A stretch of 64,000 nucleotides of DNA from Ectobius pallidus (GCA_964059195.1 CAXKWD010000008.1:50200502-50264501); one strand, 5' to 3'; positions 1 through 11,077 are shown, counted from the first letter of the stretch. The notes: generated from the letters alone by a model not told the origin. Numbers and translations are program-made.

Positions 1-107
1 CTTCGACAAATTTATTCAAGATAAATCCATTCAAGAAAGAACGGTTTAAACGTTTTGACGAAGACTCCATAACCTCTTGGTTCGAAAAGCGTAGGGCAGG
101 CAGCAGT

Positions 108-308
108 ATGAAAGCTGGCCGGTCTCTAGCAATTAGAAAATTCATCAAGTTCAAGTTAGTGAATAAGAAACATTATGCACAAGTACAGGCACAGATGTTA
201 CTGACTGATATACACAGTTGTGACTTTGTTATTTGGACTAAGAAGGGCATCATTATTCAACACATAAAATTTAACAAAGCATTTTCTAAGGGGCTACTTT
301 TAATGTAA
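108..308 (+). pseudogene. YqaJ-type nuclease domain fragment
   Basis: The 66-residue reading frame contains KKHYAQVQAQM followed by CDFVIWTKKGIII. This pattern resembles the late part of the YqaJ/lambda-exonuclease-like recombinase fold found in many metazoan repeat-associated proteins, where a YxxQVQ helix is followed by a CDFVVWTPKG strand. Only this tail is present. The catalytic D..ExK region would lie upstream, outside or at the window edge, and the first bases do not show it clearly. It is probably a decayed copy of a repetitive gene rather than a host exon, because no splice sites or partner exons were seen. Recognition is from memory of the family pattern, so confidence is moderate. 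Confidence 0.42.
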
Positions 309-398
309 ATGTTTATTTTCAAACAGTATTTTTGCATCTTCTGCAAAATACCAGTAAAAATGATTAGTTGTACAGTTGCTATTGTCTTTTGATTTGTT

Positions 399-720
399 TT
401 AAATAAAAATAGCTGAACCATCATGCTTTTTATGACTACGACAAAAATAAGAGGCTACTTTAAAATTTTGAGTATTTGACAAATTTATATTTTCTGGGCT
501 CAGCCAGTGTTCCGCTATCTCAATTACCTCCAAATTATTGTCTGATGACATAATACATAACATATCTGATTTACCTAGAAAACCTTGAATGTTAAGAAAC
601 ATGACATTTACAAAATTAGTGTTATAATTAACTATAGGCCTATTATGATTACATTTTTCTTTATCAGGTTTTGATCTACTTGTTACAAGAGTTTCTATTA
701 CAGGCATACAACAAATCTGG
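399..720 (-). pseudogene. LINE endonuclease N-terminal fragment
   Basis: A 102-codon frame contains VMFLNIQGFLGKSD and, further on, IEIAEHWLSPENI. These match the start of the apurinic-like (EEP) endonuclease of CR1/Jockey-type non-LTR retrotransposons: LN-Q-N at the first catalytic Asn and the TEhWL motif carrying the catalytic Glu. The fragment stops after KHDGSAIFI, the first part of the GG.aiyi strand, so the rest of the endonuclease and the reverse transcriptase are absent. The same order is seen in the LINE at 21190-22110 (HQNIRG, LTEHHC, GGVSIVIK), but the sequence is clearly a different subfamily. Confidence 0.6.
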
Positions 721-859
721 ACATTTTCAGATACATTTAAGCGGTATCCTTAGGCCTAGGCCCACATTCTACTCTAAAAAATCATCAAGCCCGGACCCAT
801 GTTTTCCTAAAAAATTGTATGTAGTTTGTTTTTTACTCAATTACAATACAGAATGACCA

Positions 860-1097
860 TTTTATCGGTTACGGGAGAAATTTCGATTGACATTGACATT
901 CTTAAATGTCAAAATAAATTGGCAACAAAAATTACACTGAAAAGATGAAATACTAATTTAACATGGAAATGAAACTTAATTATGAGCCTAAACGATGTTA
1001 AGTTGGTTAGGTATACTTATTATTTCATAGGCTTATATATTTTTCTCAACATCTACAATATCAAAAATATCTTAATCACTCTAAAAAAACATGAAAT
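860..1097. other. AT-rich spacer, nothing recognised
   Basis: This stretch of about 240 bp lies between the LINE fragment and the THAP exon. I see no coding pattern, terminal repeats or RNA gene. If the THAP exon is real, this is the start of its first intron. Confidence 0.4.
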
Positions 1098-1299
1098 ACT
1101 CGCCAAAACTGCTCAAAGGAACATTAAAATCATCTTCTGTGAAATGACAGCTGCAAACACGAGAATACTGGGAAGGTGTTTTTCCATGGCGTAATTTTAC
1201 CATCCATTCTTGAAAAACAGCCCTTTCTTTTGAAAAAATAAATCCTAAATTTTTGTTTGCAATGGCTGAACAGCCGAAAACATAGCAGTTAATCGGCAT
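1098..1299 (-). CDS. THAP zinc-finger protein, first exon
   Basis: On the minus strand an ATG at 1299 opens a frame with the THAP C2CH zinc-finger layout: CYVFGC near residues 5-10, then a spacer with the conserved Trp (QEWMVKL), then CSCHFTEDDF. That gives C-x4-C, Trp and C-x-CH with the usual spacing of about 40 residues. THAP domains bind DNA in host regulators and in P-element-type transposases. Here the domain sits at the extreme N-terminus, as is typical. The frame closes soon after the domain, so the coding continues by splicing. A GT within the last codons near 1095-1105 could be the donor, but none is strong. It is head-to-head with TPP2, which favours a host gene, although a P-like transposon origin cannot be excluded. 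Confidence 0.6.
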
Positions 1300-1501
1300 A
1301 ATTACTTCCAAAACAAGACACAAGCACAGAACTGTATTGTAAACATAGGCTTCTGAGATAACCGGAAGTGGATAATACCTCATTCTCGGCGGCCATCTTA
1401 AAAGCGCAGAGCTCTATACTCCACGACTTTTGAAGGTAGTTCTTTTGTTTCGCCACGAGAGTGCCTTTCGAATGCAATTAACTTTTTTTTTTTATGTGAA
1501 A
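1300..1501. promoter_or_regulatory. Probable bidirectional THAP/TPP2 promoter
   Basis: Only about 200 bp separate the two divergent start codons. The spacer contains CGGCCATCTT at 1390-1399, whose reverse complement AAGATGGCCG resembles the YY1-type initiator element common at metazoan TSSs. The local sequence is richer in CpG (ctcggcgg, aagcgcag, ttcgcc) than the surrounding AT-rich DNA. No TATA box is evident. The assignment rests on gene geometry and this motif. Confidence 0.42.
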
Positions 1502-1663
1502 ATGGCAGGGATCGTGGACTGCGACTTTCCAGTTTGGGGACTTTTACCCAAAAAAGAAACAGGAGTCAGCTCGTTTTTACAGAAATATCCGGAGTTTGAC
1601 GGGAGAGGAATTACGATCGCTATTTTTGATTCAGGTGTGGATCCAGGAGCACCAGGTTTACAG
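1502..1663 (+). CDS. TPP2: Tripeptidyl-peptidase II, exon 1
   Basis: The ATG at 1502 has a good initiation context (A at -3, G at +4). The exon encodes 54 residues that follow the TPP2 N-terminus closely: [13 protein letters not shown], then a [12 protein letters not shown] segment and [16 protein letters not shown]2 is a giant cytosolic subtilisin-like exopeptidase that removes tripeptides downstream of the proteasome. The Asp in FDSGVDPG (residue 43) aligns with the catalytic Asp of the subtilisin triad. The exon ends in CAG followed by GT at 1664, a phase-0 donor at the place where the family continues into VTTDGKPK. An upstream in-frame ATG at 1430 lacks family similarity and is rejected as the start. 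The remaining exons were not found in this window. Confidence 0.92.
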
Positions 1664-2879
1664 GTATTATGATTTGTAACCTTCTTCTGCAGTGTCATCG
1701 ACTTGCCATACAGATGTATCGCCATAATAACTTATGCGGATATGCATTTATGCACGCTTATCCGAATTATTTTAAAATCTAGTTCTCTAGCGGATAGTTT
1801 CCCCACTGTGGTGGGTGGGTACATTCATCCAAGGTGCGACTTACATTTATTTTTTCCCAGTATTTTTTTACACAAAAATTGGCCAAATTTCATGTAATAT
1901 TATTGGGAAAAATTCAAATATAAGTCGTCCCTTTAGCTCCGCCCATTCGATATTCACATTTGCACGGACTGTTTTTTTTGTTTCTGAGCAAAGCAGAGTG
2001 ACCAGCTGTCGTATATTGTCTCAAGTGCCTTGTACCCACTGTCGTATATTGTCGCAAGTGCCTTGTACCCACTGTCCTTGTATGTTGCCGCAAGTGCCTT
2101 TTATCCACCTCTACTTATAGCTCACCAGCTAAATAATGCATAACACGGGAAAAACCAAATACAAGGTGCCAATTAGGCTCCTCCCATACTCACTATCGGG
2201 ACCCGCCCGGGAAGGAGGGGTTTAGGGCGGGGACTATTTTAAACAGTGGGAGACATCTATTAGGTAATGTTGGAACTAGTAGCAGCGCAGAGACATCTGG
2301 CGGAAATACTAGAAACACAGAAAATGTTATTTTTTATTTTCCACTTTTATCCCTGTTCTCCTCTTTTCCCTATTACCTCCCTTCTCTCCTTCACCCTACC
2401 GGCAAGGAGCTACTTTCCGACTCACCCTGCTCCCCTTTCCATCGGCCGCTTCCCCTCACCGCCTACCGCGCATCTTCTCGCGCGCAGCCATGGCTCATGC
2501 CGGCCGCTACCGCAGCTTGCTCTAATAATTGCAATTACCATTATAAAAAACAAAATAAAATTTCACGAATTATAGAAAATGTCGAACAATTAAAAAAATA
2601 CCCTTGTACCAAACATCACATTTCACGATCTTTAAACACCGATTTGATAATAAAATCGAAATTTACATAATATTTCCCAATTTTTAAAAACGTCGTGTTA
2701 TGATATAAAACATGGCTCAATCGATGCAGAAAAATTCCCTTGCACCAACAGTACTCTTTTCGTAACAAACAAAACATTTCAAAATTTGAAAAAGCGATTC
2801 TTGCGTTAACACTCGCGAATGCATGAAGTCACTCTTAGTAACTATATATGAAATCTTTCTTTCTTCACTGCTCAACTGT
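1664..2879. repeat. TPP2 intron 1 start with repeat J
   Basis: No exon was recognised here. A dispersed repeat (J) occupies roughly 1805-2190. Its blocks recur near 22980-23140 (cattc..gatattcacattt, ggactgtg, gcagtgtgaccaactgt) and near 23630-23690 (catcc-aggtgcgactta). A pyrimidine-rich tract follows at 2330-2520. The stretch 2530-2880 is AT-rich and otherwise featureless. Confidence 0.5.
2006..2112 (+). repeat. Three tandem units inside repeat J
   Basis: A unit of about 36 bp built around GTATATTGTCGCAAGTGCC and TTGTACCCAC occurs three times in a row with small changes (cttgtatgttgccgcaagtgcc in the third). A related inverted form, TACAAGGGGCACT, recurs near 22549. The arrangement looks like the iterons at the ends of other elements in the window. 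Confidence 0.6.
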
Positions 2880-3196
2880 CATTCGTGGCATAGTGGGTTA
2901 AGACTCCTAGCTATAACGCTAGGGGTTCCGATAGATAGGTAGGGTGACGAGGAGGTGAGAGGAAGAGAGGAAAGAGACGGGAAAGGAAGAGAAGAAAGGA
3001 AAAATAGATTATTTTTCTCTCCACCCAAAACCCCTACTTTCCACGCGGTAGTGGTGGGGGACTCGGGTGAGTCGCAATATATATTTTTCCCACCCTACCT
3101 ACCTATTTGGAACCTATTCCTATCCTACTAATTTTCGCACCTACGGAGATTCGATCCCAGGACTGCTAGCGTTATAGTCTATCGCTTTAACCACTA
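2880..3196. repeat. tRNA-derived SINE-like pair, inverted
   Basis: Near 2890 the + strand has a tRNA-like A box (GTGGCATAGTGGGTTAAGAC) and then GGGGTTCCGAT like a B box. Near 3195 the - strand has TGGTGTAGTGGTTAAAG and GGGATCGAATC, again an A box and B box about 35 bp apart. The two heads face each other across a purine-rich and then a pyrimidine-rich spacer. No acceptor-stem pairing was seen, so these are SINE heads rather than functional tRNA genes. Confidence 0.5.
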
Positions 3197-3935
3197 CACC
3201 ATTAGTGATCATTGCAATAAAAATCGAGAATTCTTCTAGCCTATTTACTACAGAGATGTGTAATACATGATAAATAGTAAGGATATGTAGATATGTAGAT
3301 GTAGATGTAGATATCTCGTCCTGTAGATCCTGTGTTGAGCAGGGCTCAAGGATATAGAACACTTCAGATCAAAAAATACATGCATGTTATAACAATAATA
3401 TAGGCCTACAGAAACTGCAAGCTGCCAAATTTATCCAAGCTGGAAATATTCCTCCAAATTGTATAAGGTGTGAGTTATTAAAAATTCCTTGACAGCTGTT
3501 TTGAAAGGTTTGCTCTTTCTTTGAATACATAATAATTTAATATTGTTTGGAAGCTTGTTATAGGCTATATCTGTACTGCAGAATAATAAGCACCCTTCTG
3601 AAAGAGTTTTAACGAGTTATTTGGTCTGTGTAGATCGTTCATGTTTCTGGTAGTACGTCCATGTACACTAAAATTAGTTTGAAATTTATCAATATTATTC
3701 ACTACATAACACATAACAGAGTATATGGGACTGTCCATTGTTAGTATCAGGACACTTTGGTTGAAATTTAAACTTCACAATTTGAAGTACAGTGTGATAT
3801 TTGACTTACAGAAAACAATTTTGGGTATAAGTGCACTTGAACTAAGTTTTCGATTTTCATGAAAACCAATTTTTTTATCGATGTGAAAAACCACTCTAAT
3901 CGTTCAGGAATTTTCACAGAATTTTTTGACACGTC

Positions 3936-4360
3936 ACACACCTTTGTACTTGCCACGAAGGCTTCAAAAAACAGTAATTAAAGTCGTGATTTTCCCCATA
4001 TAAAATCATAGTATTCTCTACCACGGCTATTTGATGATTAAACCCACATCTGACTTTGGAGCAGTACCAACCTGACAGCTAGTATCACACTGCTTTTACA
4101 CAAGTTAGAATGGAAGCTTTCGTTTCGTATAATTCCCGGTCGGGAAAACAATAGGAACTTCCTCAATGACAAGTTATATTAAAATAAGAGCGCTGGGGTT
4201 ACGCAAATTCGAACGGAAGCTTAATTTTATGTAATACATGGAGAGAAACCATGTTCGAGTATTTTATGTAATAACTCATATTTCCTTCGTGTTTTAATGA
4301 AGTAGAATAAGGAAACTTTTTCAAATATTAATTCGTGATCAATTAACATTAAAGTGTCCC
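3936..4360. other. Element E left interior, no gene seen
   Basis: AT-rich sequence after the left inverted repeat of E. Neither strand shows a frame with family resemblance, and no subrepeats were noted. Confidence 0.4.
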
Positions 4361-4590
4361 CCCGCCTTGTGTTAGTCGGTAGCACGCTTGCCTTCCACCC
4401 GGCGGCCCGGGTTCGATTCAGCAGTGAAAAATCTCTTTCCCGGGTTCGTGACTGGGTGCTTGTGTTGTACTTAGGTTTAAATGTGAGGTAGGGGACTGGC
4501 GCACCCCGGAAATAAATTCGCCGCAGATATCCCCTTAAAGGATCTCCAGGAGACGTTTGCGCGATCCGGTAGTGCTACTACTACCACTAT
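4361..4590 (+). repeat. tRNA-derived SINE
   Basis: The head has an A-box region (TTAGTCGGTAGCACGCTTG) and B box GGGTTCGATTC at the spacing of a tRNA. It is followed by a GAAAAATC...CCCGGGTTC body shared with the SINE at 13534-13818 and ends in a CTACTACTACCACTA tail. The acceptor stem is not preserved. It lies inside element E. Confidence 0.68.
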
Positions 4591-4721
4591 TAAACTAAGA
4601 CAAATTCGAATTGAAGCTTGATATTAGAAAAAGCATTGTTTAATTGCTGTTTTGCTTCATGTTTCATGAAGAGCTAACAGAGAAACATTTTAAATATTAC
4701 TCAATTTCTTTCTTCACATTG

Positions 4722-4753
<32 letters not shown>

Positions 4754-4765
4754 GTTGTTGTTTTC
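4722..4765 (+). repeat. TTA/TTG trinucleotide microsatellite
   Basis: About 14 consecutive TTA/TTG triplets. Confidence 0.9.
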
Positions 4766-4828
4766 TAAAATACTTGTCTTCAACATTGTCCTTTCATAAA
4801 AAAATAATAATCGTAATTTGGTATGAAA

Positions 4829-6260
4829 CATTCTTCCATCCATTCATTTATCCATCCGTTCATCCATTAATTCATCCGTACATTCATTCATCCATTCAAC
4901 CATAAATAAATATTTAAATTCATCCATCCATCCAGTTACTAGTTAATAAATTATTTCCACCATCCATTCATAGATTGATGGATGGATGAATCTATGGGTG
5001 TATTGTTGAATTATTTAATGAAAAGGATGAGTGGGTGGATAAATGGATGCATGGATTTATTAATGGATAGCTGAATGTTTGGATCGATGGGTGGATGAAA
5101 TAGTTAAATGAATTATTTATATAATAAATTAATTAATGGACGGATGAATGTTTGGTTATAGGGGTGGTTGGCTTGATTGATAGATGAATGGCTGGTTGGA
5201 TGGTTCATTCATCCATCAAATCCGTATGTTAATTAAATATTGCATTAATCTATTCATCCATCCATTGATTAGTTCATTGATTAACCAATCCACCCATCCA
5301 TTAATTGATCAATTAATTCATCCGTGAATCCACCCATCCATTCATCCTTTCGTCCATCCATCAATATATTTACTAAATAATTAATAACAGTCCATCCATT
5401 CATCCCCTAATTAATCCAACAAACCTACCACCCATCCATCCATCAATTCAGACATCAATAAATCTATCCATCCATCGAATTATCCATTCATCCATAAATT
5501 ATTTTTCCAACCATCCAATTATTAACAATGAGATAATTAATTTTCATTTTTAACTAAAATTATTAATCCATCCATTCTCTATTAATTCATCCACCCAACC
5601 ATTCATCCACCCATCTGTTCAATCATCCATACATCCATCCAGTCATTCGTCCCTTAATTAATTCATGTATTCCACCATTTAATTATCCATACATTCATTC
5701 ATTCATCCACCCATCTATCCACTCATGCATCCATCAATAAATTCATTCATTCATCGATCCAACCAACCATTAATCAATCCATTCATTCATTAATTTATTT
5801 ATTAATTAGCCCACCTACCCATTCATCCATCCATTATTAATTCATTCATCCATAAATATATCCATTCATTCATCCGAAATTATTTATTTCACCCACCTAA
5901 CCCACCATCCATCAAATGCTTTATGGATATATAAATAAATGGATGGACGGTTGAATTAATATACTAATTGGATGGATAAATGTATGCATTAATTGATTCA
6001 TCAATGGATGGGAGGATGAATTAATTAATTATGTACCTAATTCATTAATTGATAGATGAAGGGTGGATTGCTTGGTGAATGAATTAGTTAAATAATGGAT
6101 CGATGAATGACTTCTGTAATAAGTGGATGGATCAATTAATAATTAATGGATGGTTGGTTAGATAACTGGATTGATTGATGGACGAATGGATGGTAGGATG
6201 AATGAAAAATGAATGGATGTATAAATGGATGGATTGATACATGGCTGAATGAATTATTCG
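4829..6260. repeat. Degenerate CATC/GATG tetranucleotide tract with strand switches
   Basis: The region is made almost wholly of CATC, CATT and AATT tetramers. The polarity changes: CATC-rich at 4829-4970, GATG-rich at 4972-5200, CATC-rich at 5203-5925 and GATG-rich at 5926-6250. The switches create inverted complementarity over hundreds of bases. Open frames here are artefacts of the repeat. Confidence 0.85.
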
Positions 6261-6439
6261 GTGGGCAGATAATAGTTTTCATTAATTTCATAATTATTAA
6301 ACGTACAAATAATATAACAGTAAAAATCTGGTTTGACATGTAATACATGTTTTCTATATTAGTCGATCGTCCTGAACGCGAATTTCCAATAAATACATTC
6401 CGATTTAAAATGAATGTTAAGCAATTTTCTGAGTAATAA

Positions 6440-9300
6440 TATTAACAATATAAGAAATATAAATTACATGGCAATAAAAATGTTATTGTAGATGATATAC
6501 ATGTTTTTGCATGTATTTCACCACTTCTGAACGCGTATATGACAATAATAATAATAATAAGTTCCTTCCGCACTTCGAGAAAATACTGATTTTCCATTAA
6601 TATCACACACTTTTCGCAGAGAAAGTAGGAAGTATTTAAATAAAAATTCATTACATAGAATAATTTTTTTCCCGACCTAAGTTATATGTCTTATCTATAA
6701 TTTGACCATTATGAACACGAATATAATATTATAATAATAACCAGTTCCTTCCGCACTTCTTGAAAATACCGATTTTCCATTAGTGTCACACAGTTTACCC
6801 ACAGTTTCGAAACAAAAATTCATTACATGGAAGGAAAATTTTTTCCCGACCTAAGTTATATGTCTTATCTATAATTTGAACATTATGAACACGAATATAA
6901 TTATAATAATAACCAGTTCCTTCCGCACTTCTTGAAAACAACGATTTTCCAATAGTGTCACACAGTTTACGCAAACAAAGTAGGAAAGTTTCACACAAAA
7001 ATTCATTACATGGAGGAAATTTTTTTTTCCGACTTGTATTAAATGAGTTATTTATAATTAGACCCTTCTGACCACGAAAATCACAATAATAATAAGCAGT
7101 TTCTTCCGCACATCGAGAAAATACCGATTTTCCATTCGTGTCACACATTTCTCGATGGAAAAGAGGGAACTATTCAAAGAAAAATTAATTCTGTGTTGGA
7201 TAATTTTTTTCCAACTTGAAATACGTGTGTTATCTATAATACGACCCTTCTGAACACGAATATAGCAATAATAATAAGCAGTTTCTACCGCACTTCGAGA
7301 AAATACCGATTTTTCATTAGTGTCACGCATTTCTCGCAGGAAAAGAGGGAACTATTCAAAGAAAAATTCATTCTGTGTAGGATAAATTTTTTTCCAACTT
7401 GAAATACGTGTGTTATCTATAATACGACCCTTCTGAACACGAATATAACAATAATAATAAGCAGTTTCTTCCACACTTAGAGAAAATACCGATTTTTCAT
7501 TAGTGTCACACATTTCTCGCAGGAAAAGAGGGAACTATTCAAAGAAAAATTCATTCTGTGTAGGATACATTTTTTTCCAACTTGAAATACGTGTGTTATC
7601 TATAATACGACCCTTCTGAACACGAATATAACAATAATAATAAGCAGTTTCTACCGCACTTCGAGAAATTCCGATTTTTCATTAGTGTCACACAATTCTC
7701 GCAGGAAAAGAAGGAACTTATTCAAAGACAAATTCATTCTGTGTAGGATAAATTTTTTTCCAACTTCAAATACGTGTTTTATCTATAATTCATCCCTTCT
7801 GAACACGAATATAACAATAATAATAAGCAGTTTCTTCCGCACTTCGAGAAAATGCCGATTTCCCAATAGTGTCACACATTTCTCGCAGGAAAAGAGGGAA
7901 CTATTCAAAGAAAAATTCATTCTGTGTAGGGTAAATTTTTTTCCAACTTGAAATACGTGTGTTATCTATAATACGACCCTTCTGAACACGAATATAACAA
8001 TAATAATAAGCAGTTTCTTCCGCACTTCGAGAGAATTCCGATTTTCCGTTCGTGTCACACAGTTTACGCGTAAACTGTGTGTCACGAATGGAAATTCGGA
8101 ATTTTCTCCTAGTGCGTATGGAACTGGTTATTATTTTTGTTCTATTCGTGTTCAGAAGGGTTGAGTTATAGATAACACATGTAAATCAAGTGGGGAAAAA
8201 ATTTTGCCTGCATGTAATTAATTTTTGTTTGAATCATTCCTACGTTTCTTGCGTAAAATGTGTGACGGTAATGGATAATCGGTATTTTCTGGAAGGGCGG
8301 AAGGAACTGGTTAGTATTATTGTTATATTCGTGTTCTGAAGGGTCGTATTATAGATAACACATGTATTTCAAGTTAGAAAAAAATGTATCCTACACAGAA
8401 AGAATTTTTCTTTGAATAGTTCCCTCTTTTCCTGCGAGAAATGTGTGACACTATTGGAAAATCGGCATTTTCTCGTAGTGCGGAAGAAACTGCTTATTAT
8501 TATTGTTATATTCGTGTTCAGAAGGGTCGTATTATAGATAACACACGTATTTCAAGTTAGAAAAAAATGTATCCTACACAGAAAGAATTTTTCTTTGAAT
8601 AGTTCCCTCTTTTCCTGCGAGAAATGTGTGACACTATTGGAAAATCGGCATTTTCTCGTAGTGCGGAAGAAACTGCTTATTATTATTGTTATATTCGTGT
8701 TCAGAAGGGACGAATTATTGTTAAAACACGTACTTCAAGTTGGAAAAAAATTTATCCTACACAGAATGAATTTTTCTTTGAATAGTTCCCTCTTTTCCTG
8801 CGAGAAATGTGTGACACTATTGGAAAATCGGCATTTTCTCGTAGTGCGGAAGAAACTGCTTATTATTATTGTTATATTCGTGTTCAGAAGGGACGAATTA
8901 TAGATAAAACACGTATTTCAAGTTGGAAAAAAATTTATACTACACAGAATGAATTTTTCTTTGAATAGTTCCCTCTTTTCCTGCGAGAAATGTGTGACAC
9001 TATTGGAAAATCGGCATTTTCTCGTAGTGCGGAAGAAACTGCTTATTATTATTGTTATATTCCTGTTCAGAAGGGACGAATTATAGATAAAACACGTATT
9101 TCAAGTTGGAAAAAAATTTATCCTACACAGATTGAATTTTTCTTTGAATAGTTCCCTCTTTTCCTGCGAGAAATGTGTGACACTATTGGAAAATCGGCAT
9201 TTTCTCTAAGTGCGGAAGAAACTGCTTATTATTATTGTTATATTCGTGTTCAGAAGGGTCGAATTATAAATATCACATGTAACTCAAATCGGAAAAAAAA
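6440..9300. repeat. Palindromic array of ~183-bp satellite units
   Basis: Roughly nine units run on the left in one orientation and about seven on the right in the other. They meet at a TTTACGCGTAAA core centred at 8068/8069. Each unit contains CCCTTCTGAACACGAATATA, AATAATAATAAGCAGTTTC, a GTGTCACACATTTCTCGCAG segment and a poly-T run. Landmarks near 7245, 7428, 7611, 7794 and 7977 give the period of about 183 bp. Outer units are more diverged than inner ones. Small frames of 60-117 codons recur once per unit and are not credible genes. Confidence 0.85.
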
Positions 9301-9419
9301 TTTTCTCCATATAATAAATATTTATTGATATCGTCCCCGCTTTTTCTGTGAGTAGAACACTGCACACATCACTAGCGTCTGACTGTATCGGTTTTTTTTT
9401 GTTCGTCAGCACCACAAAT

Positions 9420-9490
9420 ATTATTATTAGCTTTCGGGATTTTAGGTTGGTAAAATGCAATTTTAGGTGCCTAAAGTAAGCTCTATATAA
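9420..9490 (+). repeat. Fragment related to element H
   Basis: TTCGGGATTTTAGGTTGG followed by TTTTAGGTGCCTAAAG resembles the end of element H (32152), which has TTCGGATTTTAGG and internal AGGTACCTAAA. Only one end-like piece is present. Confidence 0.45.
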
Positions 9491-9607
9491 TTATGAAATA
9501 GGATTTAAAAATTGCAAAAATGATCTATTAAAAATCGTGAATTCTATTGAAGTTGGTATTTTTCTTAAACATCCAATTATAATACATTATTTTACGAGTA
9601 TATTTAA

Positions 9608-9905
9608 GAAGGACCACCGGCGTGGTCTCGTGGTTAGCGTCGCTGTCTACAGATCCGTCGGCCCGGGTTCGATCCACGGTACCTCCTCGGATTTTTCTGG
9701 AACGGGGTGCACTCAGCCTCGTGACTCAAATTGAGCAGAGAGGAGTAGCGGCTCCGGTCATGGATACCACCATTAACGGCCGTGGGTGTCGGCATGCAGA
9801 CCACATGCCTTTAATCCTGCCATCTGCCTATGGTAGATGACGCAGCGGACGAGTTCTAGACCTTGTCCCTTCAGGGATGTTAGCGCCACGGATTAGTTAT
9901 ATTTA
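9608..9905 (+). repeat. tRNA-derived SINE, second family
   Basis: The head has A-box sequence TGGTCTCGTGGTTAGCGTCG and B box GGGTTCGATCCAC. It is followed by a GC-rich body (cgtgactcaaattgagcaga, ggccgtgggtgtcggcatgc) unlike the SINEs at 4361 and 13534. The tail is AT-rich. It lies inside element E. Confidence 0.68.
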
Positions 9906-10316
9906 AAAAGGCAAAATTCAACAAGTAATAGGCCTATAAACAATATTCATTTCTTCCATATCTTGTCCACAATTGGCTACACCCTTGGGTAGAGAGGAGC
10001 TTTTCATGTGCAAATCGTTATTTTCAGACAACAGACAATCGTTCTTATTTGAGAATCTCCACCAAGTGTTCATAGTTATTTTTAATACAGGTTTATTGTA
10101 AACATCGCAGTTTGCTTGTAGTAATAGATAATTATTTTTTCCTTTCTTTTTTAAATAGCACATATTTCCTAGGGGCAATTTTATTGTCATGCCAGTTCAG
10201 AAAGAATTTCTTTTTCGCTAAGGGTGTCCAAGTAGTACTTACTTCTTTAGTAACAAAATATGTGTGTTTAATACAGTTCTGAATAATCCAGCAGAATAAA
10301 ATCATATCAATTAAAA
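9906..10316. other. Element E interior, unrecognised frames
   Basis: Two overlapping minus-strand frames (9918-10190 and 10132-10323) show no resemblance to a family I know. They contain a possible coding-like run (FLNWHDNKIAPRKYVLFKK). They could be remnants of an element E protein, but nothing supports this beyond location. Confidence 0.25.
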
Positions 10317-10560
10317 TGTGCATCTACAGCCATAGGAAAGTCGCTCATTTATGACAACATCTTCTGTAGTGTTCCTACAAATGTAGAAACTCTGCCTTAC
10401 TGACTGCACCACCCAGGAAATATATTTTCGTTTCGTGTGCGTCTACAGCCATGGGACAGTCGCTCATTTATTATGTGTACACCTTCTGAACTGTTCCTGA
10501 CAATTTTGAAACTCTGCTGTACTGACTGCTCCACCCAGGAAATATATTTTACTTCCGTGT
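10317..10560 (+). repeat. Tandem duplication of ~120 bp
   Basis: Two consecutive units share TCTACAGCCAT, GTCGCTCATTTAT, ACTGACTGC-CCACCCAGG and AAATATATTTT. They differ by scattered substitutions and small indels. The break between units is near 10437. Confidence 0.75.
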
Positions 10561-10882
10561 GCATCTGCTCATTGGTAATCTCAACTTTAACGTAAGTTAT
10601 GATACGGTTGTGGATTGTGAATTTAACACATTCGAATTTGATGTAAAATCGCAATTTTCTCCTTAAAGGTCTCAAAATAATTAGGCCTTAGTGTATACGA
10701 TGTTAAATTGCAGCCTGCATACTTATTTGTCCGGAGATATTATTCATAGCGTTGATATAAATGCGGGAGGTGGAGAAAAGGCATTCAGGTGTGGTGTGTG
10801 TAAGAGGTCCTTTACCGGATTTATTGCTTTTGTTTTGATTTGTCATTACGCTCGTATAAGTTTCACGGCATTCAGGTCTAGT

Positions 10883-11069
10883 CAGTGGCGGACGCAGAAT
10901 TTTTTTCGGGTGGGGATTTGAATAGGTAGACGGAATACTACAAAAAATTAATCAACTTACATATACAATTAGTTTATGAAACTGGCCACTTAGAGTATAT
11001 ATATAGCCTTTTTTTTTTCAAATTTCGGGGGGTTTGTAACCCTCCTATCCCCCCCTGCGTCCGCCACTG
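10883..11069. mobile_element. hAT-type MITE, 187 bp
   Basis: Termini CAGTGGCGGACGCAG and CTGCGTCCGCCACTG are perfect inverted repeats. The 8-bp duplication GGTCTAGT is present on both sides (10875-10882 and 11070-11077). The size and 8-bp duplication fit a non-autonomous hAT. Confidence 0.85.
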
Positions 11070-11077
11070 GGTCTAGT

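Noticed and set aside
1430..1501. In-frame extension upstream of TPP2 ATG
   Set aside because: The 24 extra residues do not resemble TPP2 proteins, and the 1502 ATG has a better context and family alignment.
6442..8903. Several 60-117 codon ORFs in the satellite array
   Set aside because: They recur once per ~183-bp unit and shift with unit sequence; no family resemblance.
6440..9300. CRISPR-like array
   Set aside because: Units are ~183 bp contiguous satellite repeats with no unique spacers, and the context is eukaryotic.
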